Below, piece by piece: positions 1 through 9,739 of a stretch of 64,000 nt of DNA (position 1 is its first letter; every line of letters starts with the position of its first letter). Location: NCBI RefSeq assembly GCF_023168405.1, contig NZ_AP025285.1, forward strand, positions 1,486,001-1,550,000, in the 5' to 3' direction. This stretch comes from Leptogranulimonas caecicola (GTDB lineage: Bacteria; Actinomycetota; Coriobacteriia; Coriobacteriales; Atopobiaceae). Below the pieces are notes generated by a model. It saw only the letters and a list, made by a program, of their open reading frames with translations, was not told the DNA's origin and did not search any database. Position numbers and translations under genes: made by a program.

Positions 1-170
1 GAGAGGGTCAGCTGACCGGTGCGCAATATCACAGAGACCTTGTCATCCAACGTCGCCTCAGGGGCAAGGGCGTCGGGATTGGTGAGGTATTCATGCCAGG
101 CCACGCCCATGTGGTGAGGACGCTTGGCATCCAAATAAGAGGTAAGCGGGGCGGCAGCGGTGCGCTTCAA
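1..170 (-). CDS. hypothetical protein, N-terminal 56 residues only (runs off the window)
   Basis: The frame is open from a TTG at 168-170 to the window edge. The start was chosen because AAGGAG lies seven bases upstream on the minus strand. The visible peptide begins MKRTAAAPLTSYLDAKRP and has no signal peptide or membrane segment. I do not recognise the family from this fragment. It begins 56 bases after the stop of the metal ATPase on the same strand, so it is probably the third gene of that operon. The rest of the protein is outside the window. Confidence 0.55.
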   Translation of the reverse strand, partial: MKRTAAAPLTSYLDAKRPHHMGVAWHEYLTNPDALAPEATLDDKVSVILRTGQLTL

Positions 171-226
171 CAGAGCTCTCCTTGCCTTAGGGTGACAGAC
201 AGCTCCTTAAGAGTAGCCCTCGAAGC

Positions 227-2611
227 CTAGAAGCGGGTGTCCCAGGCGCACATAAGACGCATTCCGTTAAGAACCACCAAAAGCGCCACGCCGGTGTCGG
301 CAAAGATGGCAGCCCCCATGCCCGCCAAGCCCATCACTGCGAGCACCAGCACCGTCGCCTTCACCGCGATAGCAAAGAAGATGTTCTCGCGCACCACCGC
401 CATGGTGCGCCTAGACAGCCTAAAGAACGCAGGTAGCTGGGAGAGATCCCCTGCCATAAGGGCCACATCTGCCACCTCCAGCGCCGTGTCAGAGGCAGCG
501 GCGCCCATGGTGATGCCCAGGTTGGCGCTGGCCAGCGCCGGGGCGTCGTTGATACCGTCACCCACCATGGCCACCACGTGGTCCTGAGCCTGCAGCCCCT
601 TGATGGCCTGAACCTTGTCGGCGGGCAGCAGCTCGGCGGCCACCTGAACCTCGCCCAGACCCTTAGCCACCACCTGGGCCACTTGAGCGCTGTCGCCGGT
701 GAGCATCACCTGGGTGCGAATGCCATCATGGGCCAGCGCCTGAAGCGCAGCCGGAGTGGTGGAGCGCACCGAGTCTGCCAGGCCAATGACGCCCAGAAGC
801 TCCTGGGGAGACCTCACTACCAGCGCCGTAGCGCCCTGAGCAGCTGCAGCCTTGACGGCAGCCTGCGCCTCGTCGCTCAGCGCCCCCTGCTCGGCGGCGA
901 AAGCCGGTTTGCCAACGGAGAGTTCCAAGCCCTCTACCTGCCCCGTCATGCCGTTGCCGGCCTTCTCGGCCACCTGGGCGGCCACCAGCGTGGGCGCACC
1001 CTCGTCTTTGGCGGCCTTCACCACAGCTTGAGCCAAGGGATGGGTGGAGTTGGCCTCCAGCGCCGCTGCCAAGGCCAGCAGACGCTGGCGCGACACCCTC
1101 TCGCTCAGCACCGCCACCGACACCAGTGCAGGCTCGCCCTGAGTCAGCGTGCCGGTCTTGTCAAAGGCGATGGCGTCCACCTTGGATCCAATGTCAAAGT
1201 AGGCGCCGCCCTTGACCAGCACACCCAAATGGGCAGCGCGGCTGATGGCCGACACAAAAGACACCGGCGTAGAGATCACCAGCGCGCAGGGGCAGGCGAT
1301 CACCAGCAGGGTAAGGGCGCGCCAGATCCAGGCAGACCAGTCGGGCATAGGCATGCCGAGAAGAGCAGCCACCACGCTAAGGCACACAGGGACCCCTAGG
1401 CCCACCGCGCAGGCGATGGCCACCACTGCCGGGGTGTAGACGGCAGCAAAGCGATCTACGAAGGCCTCATAGGGGGCCTTCTCGGCCTGGGCGCCCTGGA
1501 CCTGGGAGATGATGCGGGCCAGCGTGCCGCAGTCGGCGTCGGAGGTGACGCGCACATCCACCGCAGCGATGGTGTTGAGGGTGCCTCCAAAGACCTCTGC
1601 CCCCTCGCCTTTGTCCTGAGGCACAGACTCGCCGGTCACCGGCGCTTCATCAAAGCTGGAAGCGCCCGCAATGACGGTGCCGTCCAGGGGAACGCGCTCG
1701 CCGGGAAGCACTCGGACGACCTCGCCCTCCTCGACCTGATCAAGCTCCACATCCTTGGTGGTGCCGTCGGGACGCACCACATGGGCGATATCGGGCGCCA
1801 GCTGCGCCAGCGACTCCACCGAGCCACGGGTCTTGCGCATGGACCAGCCTTCGAGCCACTCGCCGATCTGGTCCAAGAAGATGACCACGGCGCCGTCTCT
1901 AAAGACATCCAGGTCTAGGTTGCCGTAAGCCCACTGGACAAAGCCCATGACGAGGGCCCCGGCCACTGCGATGCCCATGAGCAGGTTCATATCTGCGGTG
2001 TGGCGGCGCAGGCTGGCGACGGCCATGGGCCCTACAAAAGCCAGGCCCGCCAGAGCGGCCGCCAAATAGCAGCCAAGAGCGGCCAGCGAGGCAGCAAAGC
2101 CATACTCGGCAACAAGACCGCCCAGAATGCCAGCGCCAGAGGCTGCCATCAATGCCAGCTCGCGATGGGTCTCAAACCAGGAGCGCTCGGCATCCAGGCG
2201 GTCTGCCTGAGCTTGGGTAAGCTCCAAGTCTTCTCCGCAGGAGCGCACGCAGGAGAGCACGGCGCGCTCCACATCCACTGGAAGGGCGGCAGGATCGGCC
2301 ACCACTGCCAGGGTGGCTGTGGCGTAGTTCACACTGGCGTCTTTGACCCCAGGGGTCACCCTCACGGCGTTTTCCACCGCTTTGGCACAGCTAGGGCAGT
2401 CCATATCCAGCACTTTGAAGATGAAGGTGGGCTCTTCTTGAAGCTCGCGAGCGGGCGCTGCCTGATGGTGGTGATGGTGGCCTCCGTGCTCGCCTGCGCA
2501 TGACCCGTCCGAGCAATGCCGTTCTTCGTGAGCCTCTAGATCGCAGGCCTTAGCAGCTTCGCACGCCTGAGCCTCCAGCTCGCTGGGCTGGGAAGATGTG
2601 TTCACACTCAT
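227..2611 (-). CDS. heavy-metal-translocating P1B-type ATPase (Zn/Cd/Pb efflux, ZntA/CadA-like)
   Basis: ATP-driven pump in the cytoplasmic membrane that exports soft divalent metals. The 794-residue protein has a Cys/His-rich N-terminus with a run of five His near residue 45-49, then a heavy-metal-associated domain with the DMDCPSC motif (Cys at about 72 and 75). The P1B membrane core carries the metal-binding CPC triad (ACPCALVIS, about residue 442). Cytoplasmic motifs follow: the phosphorylated Asp in DKTGTLT (about 487), the HP dipeptide in STHPLAQ, and GDGINDAP (about 686). The CPC motif with a GMDC-like HMA and a His-rich leader fits Zn/Cd/Pb pumps better than Cu pumps, which usually carry two HMA domains; this is family knowledge. 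It lies three bases after the ArsR-type repressor and is almost certainly cotranscribed with it and metal-inducible. Confidence 0.93.
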   Translation of the reverse strand: MSVNTSSQPSELEAQACEAAKACDLEAHEERHCSDGSCAGEHGGHHHHHQAAPARELQEEPTFIFKVLDMDCPSCAKAVENAVRVTPGVKDASVNYATATLAVVADPAALPVDVERAVLSCVRSCGEDLELTQAQADRLDAERSWFETHRELALMAASGAGILGGLVAEYGFAASLAALGCYLAAALAGLAFVGPMAVASLRRHTADMNLLMGIAVAGALVMGFVQWAYGNLDLDVFRDGAVVIFLDQIGEWLEGWSMRKTRGSVESLAQLAPDIAHVVRPDGTTKDVELDQVEEGEVVRVLPGERVPLDGTVIAGASSFDEAPVTGESVPQDKGEGAEVFGGTLNTIAAVDVRVTSDADCGTLARIISQVQGAQAEKAPYEAFVDRFAAVYTPAVVAIACAVGLGVPVCLSVVAALLGMPMPDWSAWIWRALTLLVIACPCALVISTPVSFVSAISRAAHLGVLVKGGAYFDIGSKVDAIAFDKTGTLTQGEPALVSVAVLSERVSRQRLLALAAALEANSTHPLAQAVVKAAKDEGAPTLVAAQVAEKAGNGMTGQVEGLELSVGKPAFAAEQGALSDEAQAAVKAAAAQGATALVVRSPQELLGVIGLADSVRSTTPAALQALAHDGIRTQVMLTGDSAQVAQVVAKGLGEVQVAAELLPADKVQAIKGLQAQDHVVAMVGDGINDAPALASANLGITMGAAASDTALEVADVALMAGDLSQLPAFFRLSRRTMAVVRENIFFAIAVKATVLVLAVMGLAGMGAAIFADTGVALLVVLNGMRLMCAWDTRF

Positions 2612-2614
2612 AAC

Positions 2615-2983
2615 CTACGCTCCGATCTTCATCTCATTGGCGTGCTCCAAGCCCACAGCGATGAGCATGGCCACATGGTCGTCTGCCAGCGCGTAGATGG
2701 ATCGTTGGCCCTCGCGGCGCTGAGTCACCAGTCCTCGATCCCGCAGAAGGCGCAGCTGATGAGAGATGGCCGATTGAGACACCGAGCAAATCTCCTGCAG
2801 CTCCCCCACTGACCGCTCCCCCACCATGAGCGCCGACAAGATTTGGAAGCGCGTGTAGTCAGAGAGGGCGTCGAAGATTTGAGTGGCGGTATAGACCACC
2901 TCTTCATCGCCCAGAAGATCCGAAAGCTCCAGGGGCTGCGCCAAAGGAGTCGGCGGGGTGAGGGGGAGTTGAGAATCGCTCAT
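2615..2983 (-). CDS. ArsR/SmtB-family metal-sensing repressor
   Basis: Winged-helix homodimeric repressor, 122 residues, expected to release DNA on binding zinc, cadmium or a similar metal. The recognition helix lies in SVSQSAISHQLRLLRDRGLV, followed by the wing REGQRSIYAL. The last helix contains Asp-x-His, then His eleven residues after that His, and Glu three further on (DDH...EHANE). This reproduces the alpha-5 zinc site of SmtB and CzrA with all four ligands. The alpha-3 site is less clear: only one Cys (EICSVS) precedes the recognition helix. GAGGAG sits just upstream of the ATG. It is the first gene of the operon with the P-type ATPase, and the palindrome at 3039-3072 is its likely operator. 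Confidence 0.92.
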   Translation of the reverse strand: MSDSQLPLTPPTPLAQPLELSDLLGDEEVVYTATQIFDALSDYTRFQILSALMVGERSVGELQEICSVSQSAISHQLRLLRDRGLVTQRREGQRSIYALADDHVAMLIAVGLEHANEMKIGA

Positions 2984-3038
2984 AGGGTCTCCTCGAGAAC
3001 AATGGGCACGAGCAGCCAGGCTGCCGGGCAGCTAGTTT

Positions 3039-3072
3039 TGTGAGCATATGTGCATCTGCTCATATGCTCACA
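3039..3072 (-). promoter_or_regulatory. palindromic operator upstream of the arsR-type repressor
   Basis: Perfect 12-base inverted repeat, TGTGAGCATATG at 3039-3050 and CATATGCTCACA at 3061-3072, with a 10-base spacer. Each arm holds the GAnnATATG half-site style seen at SmtB/CzrA-family operators. It lies 56-89 bases upstream of the repressor start, where promoter and operator would overlap. Autoregulation of repressor plus pump by metal is the expected logic. Confidence 0.8.
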
Positions 3073-3192
3073 GATAATCTAGTCCTTGCCCTCTCTCAAT
3101 GCAAGGAAAACTTGGCACAACCCGCAAAAAGGCGGCTCAGCGGCACTTCTCCTATACTGAGAAGCGCCACGCTGACCTGAAGGGAGGGAGCC

Positions 3193-5613
3193 ATGAAGCC
3201 GCACGTTCCCGCATCTCACGCATTGAACGACTTCAAAAGCCGCCTGTGCGCCTTTGGAGCCTTCCTGTGTCTTATGGGTTTTGTGGGCTGTGCCAATGCC
3301 TCGACCCCTTCTCATGGGGCTGTCGCCCCTCTGGCCTTTTGGTCTCTGGCCATCCTTGGCATCCTCTTGGGCGGCGCGGCGCTCTTCTATAGGGCGCGGC
3401 TCTCTGGCCAACCTGTCCCCAACGCATCATCAGGTGGCGCCCAGGCGCTTGACCCCCTGGCGCTGCACAGGGTCCAAGAGCTTCTGGAAGGGGCGCCCGC
3501 ACTCCAAGAGGACTCCTTCGACCTCACCTCTTTCTTCCAGCAGCTGCTACAAGCCGCAGAGCCCCTGACCTTTTTGAAAGATGCCCTGGGAGACATCCGC
3601 ACCCGCGAGGCTAAGGCAGACGGTCTCTTTGAAAATCCCGAGCACGCCAGCGCCCCCAGCGCCTACGAGCGTTTCTTGGCTCAAGAGCTGGAGGATGCCA
3701 AGCTGCTCGAGGCGGCTTCACAGCCCATACCCCTGCGCTTCGTGGCCCAGCCTACCCGGCATCTGGTGGGCTACCGCATAGACCTGGCCGCCTACCCCTT
3801 CAGCTATGAGGTGGCGGCCCAACGCCTCACCGCCGCCCTCAACCGGCTGCTCATGGCGCATCACCATTGCAAAAACAGCCCCTCCCCTACCTTGGAGCAG
3901 CTCTTGCAGGCCGCCACTTACCTGGAAGCCATGCCCCAGCGACAGTTGCGCGCCCTCGTCGACCCGGCAGCCCAAGAAGGCGCCTACCGCGAGTGGGACG
4001 CCCGCCATGCCATCGCTTGGGGCTTGGAGCGCCTGTGCACCCCCTATCCCTTCGAGGCCCAATTTCGCCTGAACCTCCAGGCAGGCCTCGCCGCCTTTGC
4101 CATTCCTGCCACAGATCCCGAGGTCATGGCCTCGCGCCGTTGGTCGTTCGATCTTGACCGCCAGGTGAGCGCCACTGCCTCCATGCGCACCCAAGCCTCC
4201 TTGGACCTTTGCTGCAAAGAAGCGCTCACCTGCGCCTCGCTGGCCTTCGCCCTCTGCCCTCAGCTTTCCTTTGTGTGGGTGCAGGGCTATGTAGACAACC
4301 CTCAGGGCCACTCCTGCCTCCTGTGGGCCAAGCTCTCCCGCAGGCAGATGAAAGAAGCTCATTTAAGCTCCTCTCAAGACGGCATCGACTTCTTTTGCCG
4401 CCTAGGGGGCACCGTGGGTTGGGACGGCGCCCAATGCACGCCAGTAGATGCCGGCTTCTCTTTGGAGGACCCTCAGCTCTCCCCCGCCTGGCGCACCCAG
4501 CGCCCTGAGTATTCCTGCCGAGAAATACCTGCCAGCTATCAAGGGCCTCTCAAGGCCCAGGAAGTGGCGGAGCTAAGCATCGATGAAAGCCAGCTGCGCT
4601 CCTCGCTGATGGAGCGGATCCTGCCCAGCTTGGGGCCTCGCTGCCAAGATGCCGTCTCCCAAGTGCTGGCGCTTGGCGGCCAACATCCCGAGCCCACGGT
4701 GGCCCAGGCGCGCACCCGCGTGGCCCAACACCTGGTAGAGGGCGAGCTCGACGTGACCAACGGCTGGGAGGTGCTGGCAGACTTTACCAGCCCGGACCCC
4801 GTGGAGCAGATGCTGGGGCACGCCATGGGCTCGCTGCAGCAGGAAGGGATCCCGGCTTTGGTGGCACGCCTTTCTCGGCAGCTCAAAGAACACCAGGCAT
4901 CTTTAGAGGCTGCGGTGGACGACGGGCGTCCCTGGCGCTGTTTCGCCAACTACGCCGAGCGCAGCCTTTACAACCAGTTTTATGGCGACTTGGAGCCTGC
5001 GCCCCATTTGGCGCCGCTCTCCCATCTCCGGGGGCAGCTGGCCTTGAGCCTGCTGGAGAGCCAGCAGGGCCGCCACGACCAGGCGCTGCTGTGGGCGCTC
5101 GACGCCAGGGACCTCGCCCCGCTCTACCCGCCAGCCCAGCTGCAAGTGGCCAGGGCCTATCTGGAACTGGGCGACGGCGCCATGGCAGCCCAAACGCTCA
5201 CAGACCTTCTGGCTTCCACTTATGACCCGGGGGCGGCCGCCCAGGCCTATCATCTGTTGAACTCGGCGGCTATGGCTCTGGAAGACACCGAACTGGCGGT
5301 GGCCTGCCTGGCCATGGCCACCACCTATCCCACGCCGGTGGCGGCGCTCTCGGCCGTCTTTCTCTCAGGGCTTGTCGCCTCCCTCGACGATCCTGACGAG
5401 GCCGGGCGCATGATCCTGGAGACGCCGCGCATTTTAGAATCCCATCAAATACCTAAAGCGCCCACCCAAAAAGTTTTGGACGCCCTGCGTAAGGGAGCCC
5501 AGGCAGCCACCAATGCAGAGATCTTCTCGGTAGCCACCGACCTCACCGCGCTCTTAGCCCAGCTAGAAAGCGACCAAGTTATGCTTTCAATCTCTAAATC
5601 TATGGCCCTTTAA
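3193..5613 (+). CDS. membrane-anchored hypothetical protein with TPR-like C-terminal half (paralogue 1)
   Basis: 806 residues, family not recognised. GGGAGG precedes the ATG by six bases. The N-terminus has a hydrophobic segment (about 16-36) ending in GFVGCANAST, which could be a signal peptide or a poor lipobox. A second hydrophobic helix (about 42-65) follows and ends in YRARLSG; positive residues there suggest the large C-terminal part is cytoplasmic. The last 250 residues look like helical TPR/SEL1-type repeats (LRGQLALSLLESQQGRHDQA, then QVARAYLELGDGAMAAQTL). The next gene is a clear paralogue, sharing FRLN-QG-AF-DPE, YAER-LYN and a C-terminal MxSxxKS pattern. A short hairpin at 3142-3168 precedes the start. 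Function unknown; a scaffold or protein-interaction role is inference from the repeats. Confidence 0.75.
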   Translation: MKPHVPASHALNDFKSRLCAFGAFLCLMGFVGCANASTPSHGAVAPLAFWSLAILGILLGGAALFYRARLSGQPVPNASSGGAQALDPLALHRVQELLEGAPALQEDSFDLTSFFQQLLQAAEPLTFLKDALGDIRTREAKADGLFENPEHASAPSAYERFLAQELEDAKLLEAASQPIPLRFVAQPTRHLVGYRIDLAAYPFSYEVAAQRLTAALNRLLMAHHHCKNSPSPTLEQLLQAATYLEAMPQRQLRALVDPAAQEGAYREWDARHAIAWGLERLCTPYPFEAQFRLNLQAGLAAFAIPATDPEVMASRRWSFDLDRQVSATASMRTQASLDLCCKEALTCASLAFALCPQLSFVWVQGYVDNPQGHSCLLWAKLSRRQMKEAHLSSSQDGIDFFCRLGGTVGWDGAQCTPVDAGFSLEDPQLSPAWRTQRPEYSCREIPASYQGPLKAQEVAELSIDESQLRSSLMERILPSLGPRCQDAVSQVLALGGQHPEPTVAQARTRVAQHLVEGELDVTNGWEVLADFTSPDPVEQMLGHAMGSLQQEGIPALVARLSRQLKEHQASLEAAVDDGRPWRCFANYAERSLYNQFYGDLEPAPHLAPLSHLRGQLALSLLESQQGRHDQALLWALDARDLAPLYPPAQLQVARAYLELGDGAMAAQTLTDLLASTYDPGAAAQAYHLLNSAAMALEDTELAVACLAMATTYPTPVAALSAVFLSGLVASLDDPDEAGRMILETPRILESHQIPKAPTQKVLDALRKGAQAATNAEIFSVATDLTALLAQLESDQVMLSISKSMAL

Positions 5614-5801
5614 GAAGGCTCGGGGTCTTTTAGAGCATCACTATTTCATCTTCTATGCACCCTTTTGCATAATTTTGTGATATGCAGGGAAAAAAGCTGG
5701 ACAAAAGCCACACAAGGAATTGGCATAGCTCAAAGCATCCTTAACGAAATTGAGGAAAATTAGGGGAATAGTAGAGATACCAGCCACGAAAGGGTGCGCA
5801 C

Positions 5802-8006
5802 ATGGTATCGATGCCCGTAAATTCCCACGACGCCCGAGAGGACGCCGGTTCCCTGCGCGCTACGTCGCCCAGCCTCTTCAACGCTGAGCGCGCGGCTCTG
5901 CGTCTGGTGGCAGACATCTATCCCATTGAGTCCCTCAAGGCCCAGGTTCACAGCCTTTGCGCCAGCGCCGCCCAAGATCCAGTGGCCCACTTCTTTTGCG
6001 AGTCCCTTAAAGACGCCGGGCTCTATGATCTGCCTGACGACGCTCCTGTATGGGCTTCTTGGAACCGCATCTCCCACTTGCCTTGCTTAGACATCCAAGG
6101 GCGGGTCACTCCCGCCACCGTCAAGGGGGTGCGCAGGGTAGAGACCGCGCTCATCCGCAGCGTCTGGGCTTTTCGCGTGGCGATGTTCCAGGGCGTCTCT
6201 GACCCCGCGTTCTTCTATGAGGTGGCCACTCAGATGGACTGCCATCTGGCAAGCACCCTGGCGCCGGATCTGCATCCTGCCAGGATCCCTCAAAGCGAGT
6301 GGCAGTGCCGCTCCTCTGTGGCACAGATGCTCACCTCGCTGCCCATCTCTTTTCGCACAGACCCAGACTTTCGCCTCAATCGCGCCCAAGGCCTCATGGC
6401 CTTCTCCTTCACTGCCCCAGACCCAGAGCTTGTTCCCCGACGCCTTACCCCCACCGGCGAGGTGGCCACGTTTCCCGAGCGCGCCAGCTACGCCGCCCAG
6501 GTGAGCTGCAGTCTGGCACTGGCGCTCTGCGCCTTGGGATTCTCGATATCCTCCGACATCTCCCAGGTGTGGGTGGAAGCCAGAAACCCTGCCGACCCCG
6601 CATGCCCCTGCCTGCTCTCAGCAAAGATAGACAGGGCCGCATTTGATGCCGTCGATTTGGACAACTGCGATGCCCGCGAGGTCCTCGCGGGCTGGAATGC
6701 CGTCCATTTGGCTGCCGATAAGAGCCTGGCCCCCATTGCCGCCACCTTCTCCTTAGCCCATCCGGCCCTGAGTCCCAAAGATTGTCAGCGGGCTCCCCTA
6801 CAAGCATCATCGCCCCTAGAAGGCTCACAAGCCCAAGGGCTCGGCACTTCCTGTGAAGCGGACCTTGCTTGTTCCAGCGACCCCGCTCGCGAGCTTGAGG
6901 CAGAGACTCTGTGCAGGCAGCTCACCGGCTCCTGCGCCCACGACGTCCATGTGATCCTTGCGGCTATCCACAAAAGCTCTGACGATCTGTTTTGCCAGGC
7001 AGGCGAGCATGTGGTGCAGTCCCTGATCGACGGCACGCTCGATGGCGACGATCCTGATGCCCTGATGGAAGCCTTCATGGGCGTCGACACCATCGCCCCG
7101 CTCCTCAGAGAGGCCCACCGCCTGCTCTGCACCCCTGACGCCAGCCCCAACCGCCTCAAGCAGCTCAAAGACGCCATCTATGGGCAGCTGCTGGCCCGGG
7201 GCGACCTCAATCAGCCAGATACTGCCAATGAGTGCTATCGCTGGTTTAGCACCTACGCAGAGCGCCAGCTCTACAACTGCCTCATCTCAGACGAACGCCA
7301 GGTGCACCTGGTCTCCAACCTCTCCTTCCAAGCATTGAGCATCCTCACCCGCCTGGCTATCCGCCTTAAAGACTTCGATCAGGCGCTTGCTTGGGGTCTG
7401 CGCGCCGTAGGCATCGCCCCTCTCTATGCCACTGCGTCGCTGCGTCTGGCTCGCATCTTGAGGATGACCGGCGATCAAAAGGCCGCCAAGACTACCCTGT
7501 GCTCTGCGCTCCTCTGGGCCCATGACCCCGAGGCCATCGGCGCCCTCTACTTGAGCCTTGGCTCGCTTTTGGCAGACATTGGCGCCACACAGCAGGCGCG
7601 AGCAGCCCTCAAAAAGGCTGCCCATCTGGGAGTCACCGTATCCGGCGAAGCACAGGTGCGCTTGTCCAACCTGGAAAAACTCCCTGCCCATGTACCCCAT
7701 GCACAAAGTGTCGGGGACTACCCAGCGGCTGCCGTTGCCCAAGGCACGTCCTTCTCGGCGTCCGGGGACGCTGCTGCGCCAGACCCTAGGGATGGCTCAG
7801 ATGCCCCCAGCCTCGCCGACGAGGAGATCTTGGAGTCCGCGGGCATTCCTCTCGCCCCTACACCCCAGGTAGACGCCGCCGTTGCCCATGGCGCAGAGGC
7901 TGCGGTGGACGCCGGCCTCTTTTGTGTGGGCCGCGACCTGGCAGGCCTTTTGGGCCTTATGCGCCAAGATCGCACCATGGTCTCCATGGTGAAGTCGCTG
8001 GTGTAG
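5802..8006 (+). CDS. hypothetical protein with TPR-like repeats (paralogue 2, no membrane anchor)
   Basis: 734 residues, a tandem paralogue of the upstream gene. Shared blocks are FRLNRAQGLMAFSFTAPDPE against FRLNLQAGLAAFAIPATDPE, STYAERQLYN against NYAERSLYN, and QALAWGLRAVGIAPLY against QALLWALDARDLAPLY. Unlike its neighbour it begins without a signal peptide or membrane helix, so it is probably cytoplasmic. The C-terminal third is helical and repeat-like. The 188-base gap is AT-richer and could hold its own promoter; it includes TGCATA and TATGCA nine bases apart. The start is the first ATG after AAGGGTG; a second ATG three codons later is possible. No catalytic motif was seen. Confidence 0.75.
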   Translation: MVSMPVNSHDAREDAGSLRATSPSLFNAERAALRLVADIYPIESLKAQVHSLCASAAQDPVAHFFCESLKDAGLYDLPDDAPVWASWNRISHLPCLDIQGRVTPATVKGVRRVETALIRSVWAFRVAMFQGVSDPAFFYEVATQMDCHLASTLAPDLHPARIPQSEWQCRSSVAQMLTSLPISFRTDPDFRLNRAQGLMAFSFTAPDPELVPRRLTPTGEVATFPERASYAAQVSCSLALALCALGFSISSDISQVWVEARNPADPACPCLLSAKIDRAAFDAVDLDNCDAREVLAGWNAVHLAADKSLAPIAATFSLAHPALSPKDCQRAPLQASSPLEGSQAQGLGTSCEADLACSSDPARELEAETLCRQLTGSCAHDVHVILAAIHKSSDDLFCQAGEHVVQSLIDGTLDGDDPDALMEAFMGVDTIAPLLREAHRLLCTPDASPNRLKQLKDAIYGQLLARGDLNQPDTANECYRWFSTYAERQLYNCLISDERQVHLVSNLSFQALSILTRLAIRLKDFDQALAWGLRAVGIAPLYATASLRLARILRMTGDQKAAKTTLCSALLWAHDPEAIGALYLSLGSLLADIGATQQARAALKKAAHLGVTVSGEAQVRLSNLEKLPAHVPHAQSVGDYPAAAVAQGTSFSASGDAAAPDPRDGSDAPSLADEEILESAGIPLAPTPQVDAAVAHGAEAAVDAGLFCVGRDLAGLLGLMRQDRTMVSMVKSLV

Positions 8007-8082
8007 CGAGCCTGGGTGCGGCTCGAAGGACACGCGTGCCGCCGCTCCCGTTGGCACTCCGTCTCGCACGCTTTTGGACAGC

Positions 8083-8124
8083 AAAAAACTGCAGGAGCTT
8101 GTCCTAAGAGGCAAGCTCCTGCAG
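8083..8124 (-). terminator. Rho-independent terminator of the pepV-type gene
   Basis: Perfect 13-base inverted repeat, CTGCAGGAGCTTG at 8089-8101 and CAAGCTCCTGCAG at 8112-8124, with a 10-base loop. On the minus strand it is followed at once by a run of six T. It sits 63 bases past the stop of the minus-strand dipeptidase gene. No T-run follows on the plus strand. Confidence 0.88.
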
Positions 8125-8186
8125 CTCTGGCGGTCACTTGGCGCCTTTAGACGCACGACATAAGCCTTAGCCCAAGGGTTAAGCGA

Positions 8187-9596
8187 TTAGTCCAGATCCA
8201 GGTTCATGAGGCGTGCGATAGCATCGATGTAGATGGCCATGGAATCGCGGAGCAGCTGCTCGGACACGCCCTCATTGGCGCCGTGCATGGGCCCCACCCA
8301 GTCAGGGGTAGGCACGCCGCGCTCCTCGGGGCCAAAGGAGGCCGCGTTCTTGAATTCGCGGGCATAGGTGCCGCCGCCAATGGTGAAGGGCTTCTCGTTC
8401 TTTCCGGTGTGGTCGTTGTAGGTTTGAATGAGCGTCTGGATCTCAGGGCTCGAGGGGTCCACATAGAAGGGTGGGAGCATGAGGTCCACGGTGAGCTTGC
8501 AGCCGCAGCGCTCGCCCAAAGGACGCACGCGAGCCTCGATTTCCTCGCCAGTGATGGACTTGGGGAAGCGGGAATCGATGGTCTGCACGAAGCTGCCGTC
8601 TTGAGTGCGCACGGTGCCGCCAATGCAGGTGAGGGGCTCAAACACGTCGTCGGTAGCGGCGATGTCCAGCGTGGAGCCGTCTGTGGAGCCCATGATGAGG
8701 CGCTCCAGCTCCATAAAAGGCGCCTGGTCGGGGCTGTAAAGGCCGTTGTCCCAAAGATAGTCGACGAGCATGCCGATGGCGTTGCGGGTGCCCTCGGGCA
8801 GCGAGGCATGACCGCCAATGCCGTGAGCCGTGAGTTTTACCAGGCCGTCACCAGCATCCTCGATATCGATGTTGTCTGCTGCGGGCAGATCCGCCACAGA
8901 GGCGCGGATCACTGCAGTGGCCAGCGCAGGGATGGCGTTGCCTGCCGTGCCGCCGTCCAGCTCGACGATGGTGCCACCGGCCACAGGCTCAGAAGTGAAG
9001 GTGGCGGAGAAGCCCCCCTTCTCGCCGCAGCATACGGGGAACTCGGCATCGGGGGTGAACAGGAAGGCCGGCTGCTCAAAGTGCTCGTTGTAGTAGTCGA
9101 CGTCGCCTAGACAGGTCTCCTCGTTGGCGCCCACGATACAGCGGATGGTATAGGGCAGCTTTTGGCCGCGCTCTGCAAAGAAGTGGGCAGCCCAAAGGGC
9201 AAGCACCAGCGGTCCCTTATCATCCAACGTGCCGCGGCCCAGCAGGTAGCCGTCCTTTCTCACCATGGTGAAAGGATCGGTGTCCCAGCCCACGCCCACG
9301 GGCACAATGTCCACGTGGCCAATGACGGCCACTTGCTTTTGAGAGTCGCCCGGCAGATCGGCATAGCCAATGTAGCCGTCGCAATCGTGAGGCTCCATGC
9401 CCAGGCGCTCAGCGATGTTGAGCGTGGCGTCCAGAGCTGCCTTAGGACCAGGGCCCCAGGGGGCGCCAGGAGCCGCCGCATTCAGATCCTCTACCGAGTC
9501 TATGGACACCAGCGTCGCAATGTCTGCGAGCACCTCGGGCCATACGCGCTCGACATAGGCCTCAAGCTCTTCTTTGGTGACAGAGATCTTCTCCAT
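8187..9596 (-). CDS. pepV: M20-family dinuclear zinc dipeptidase (PepV/Sapep-like)
   Basis: Cytoplasmic metallopeptidase of 469 residues that cleaves dipeptides, usually those with a free N-terminus. The M20 metal ligands appear in order: His in GHVDIVPVG (about 95), bridging Asp in GRGTLDDKGP (about 125), the Glu pair in GANEETC, Asp in FTPDAEFPV, and the distal His near the C-terminus in PMHGANEG. The length and the insertion (lid) domain between the two catalytic halves match the PepV/Sapep branch rather than shorter ArgE/DapE enzymes. It is a monocistronic minus-strand gene, divergent from the HAD gene, with a strong terminator. It fits the peptide-utilising physiology suggested by the PepC/APC cluster. 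Confidence 0.9.
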   Translation of the reverse strand: MEKISVTKEELEAYVERVWPEVLADIATLVSIDSVEDLNAAAPGAPWGPGPKAALDATLNIAERLGMEPHDCDGYIGYADLPGDSQKQVAVIGHVDIVPVGVGWDTDPFTMVRKDGYLLGRGTLDDKGPLVLALWAAHFFAERGQKLPYTIRCIVGANEETCLGDVDYYNEHFEQPAFLFTPDAEFPVCCGEKGGFSATFTSEPVAGGTIVELDGGTAGNAIPALATAVIRASVADLPAADNIDIEDAGDGLVKLTAHGIGGHASLPEGTRNAIGMLVDYLWDNGLYSPDQAPFMELERLIMGSTDGSTLDIAATDDVFEPLTCIGGTVRTQDGSFVQTIDSRFPKSITGEEIEARVRPLGERCGCKLTVDLMLPPFYVDPSSPEIQTLIQTYNDHTGKNEKPFTIGGGTYAREFKNAASFGPEERGVPTPDWVGPMHGANEGVSEQLLRDSMAIYIDAIARLMNLDLD

Positions 9597-9739
9597 ACCA
9601 ATCCTTCCATTTCAAAGATCGGCCCGCCTCTTCTCAGGGCACGCAGCCGATCACCACATATCCCTTCTACCATAGCCTTCCCACAGCTCCCTGAAGCTTT
9701 TGTATACTGCCTTCAGCATCTTCCCATCGGCAGAAGGCA

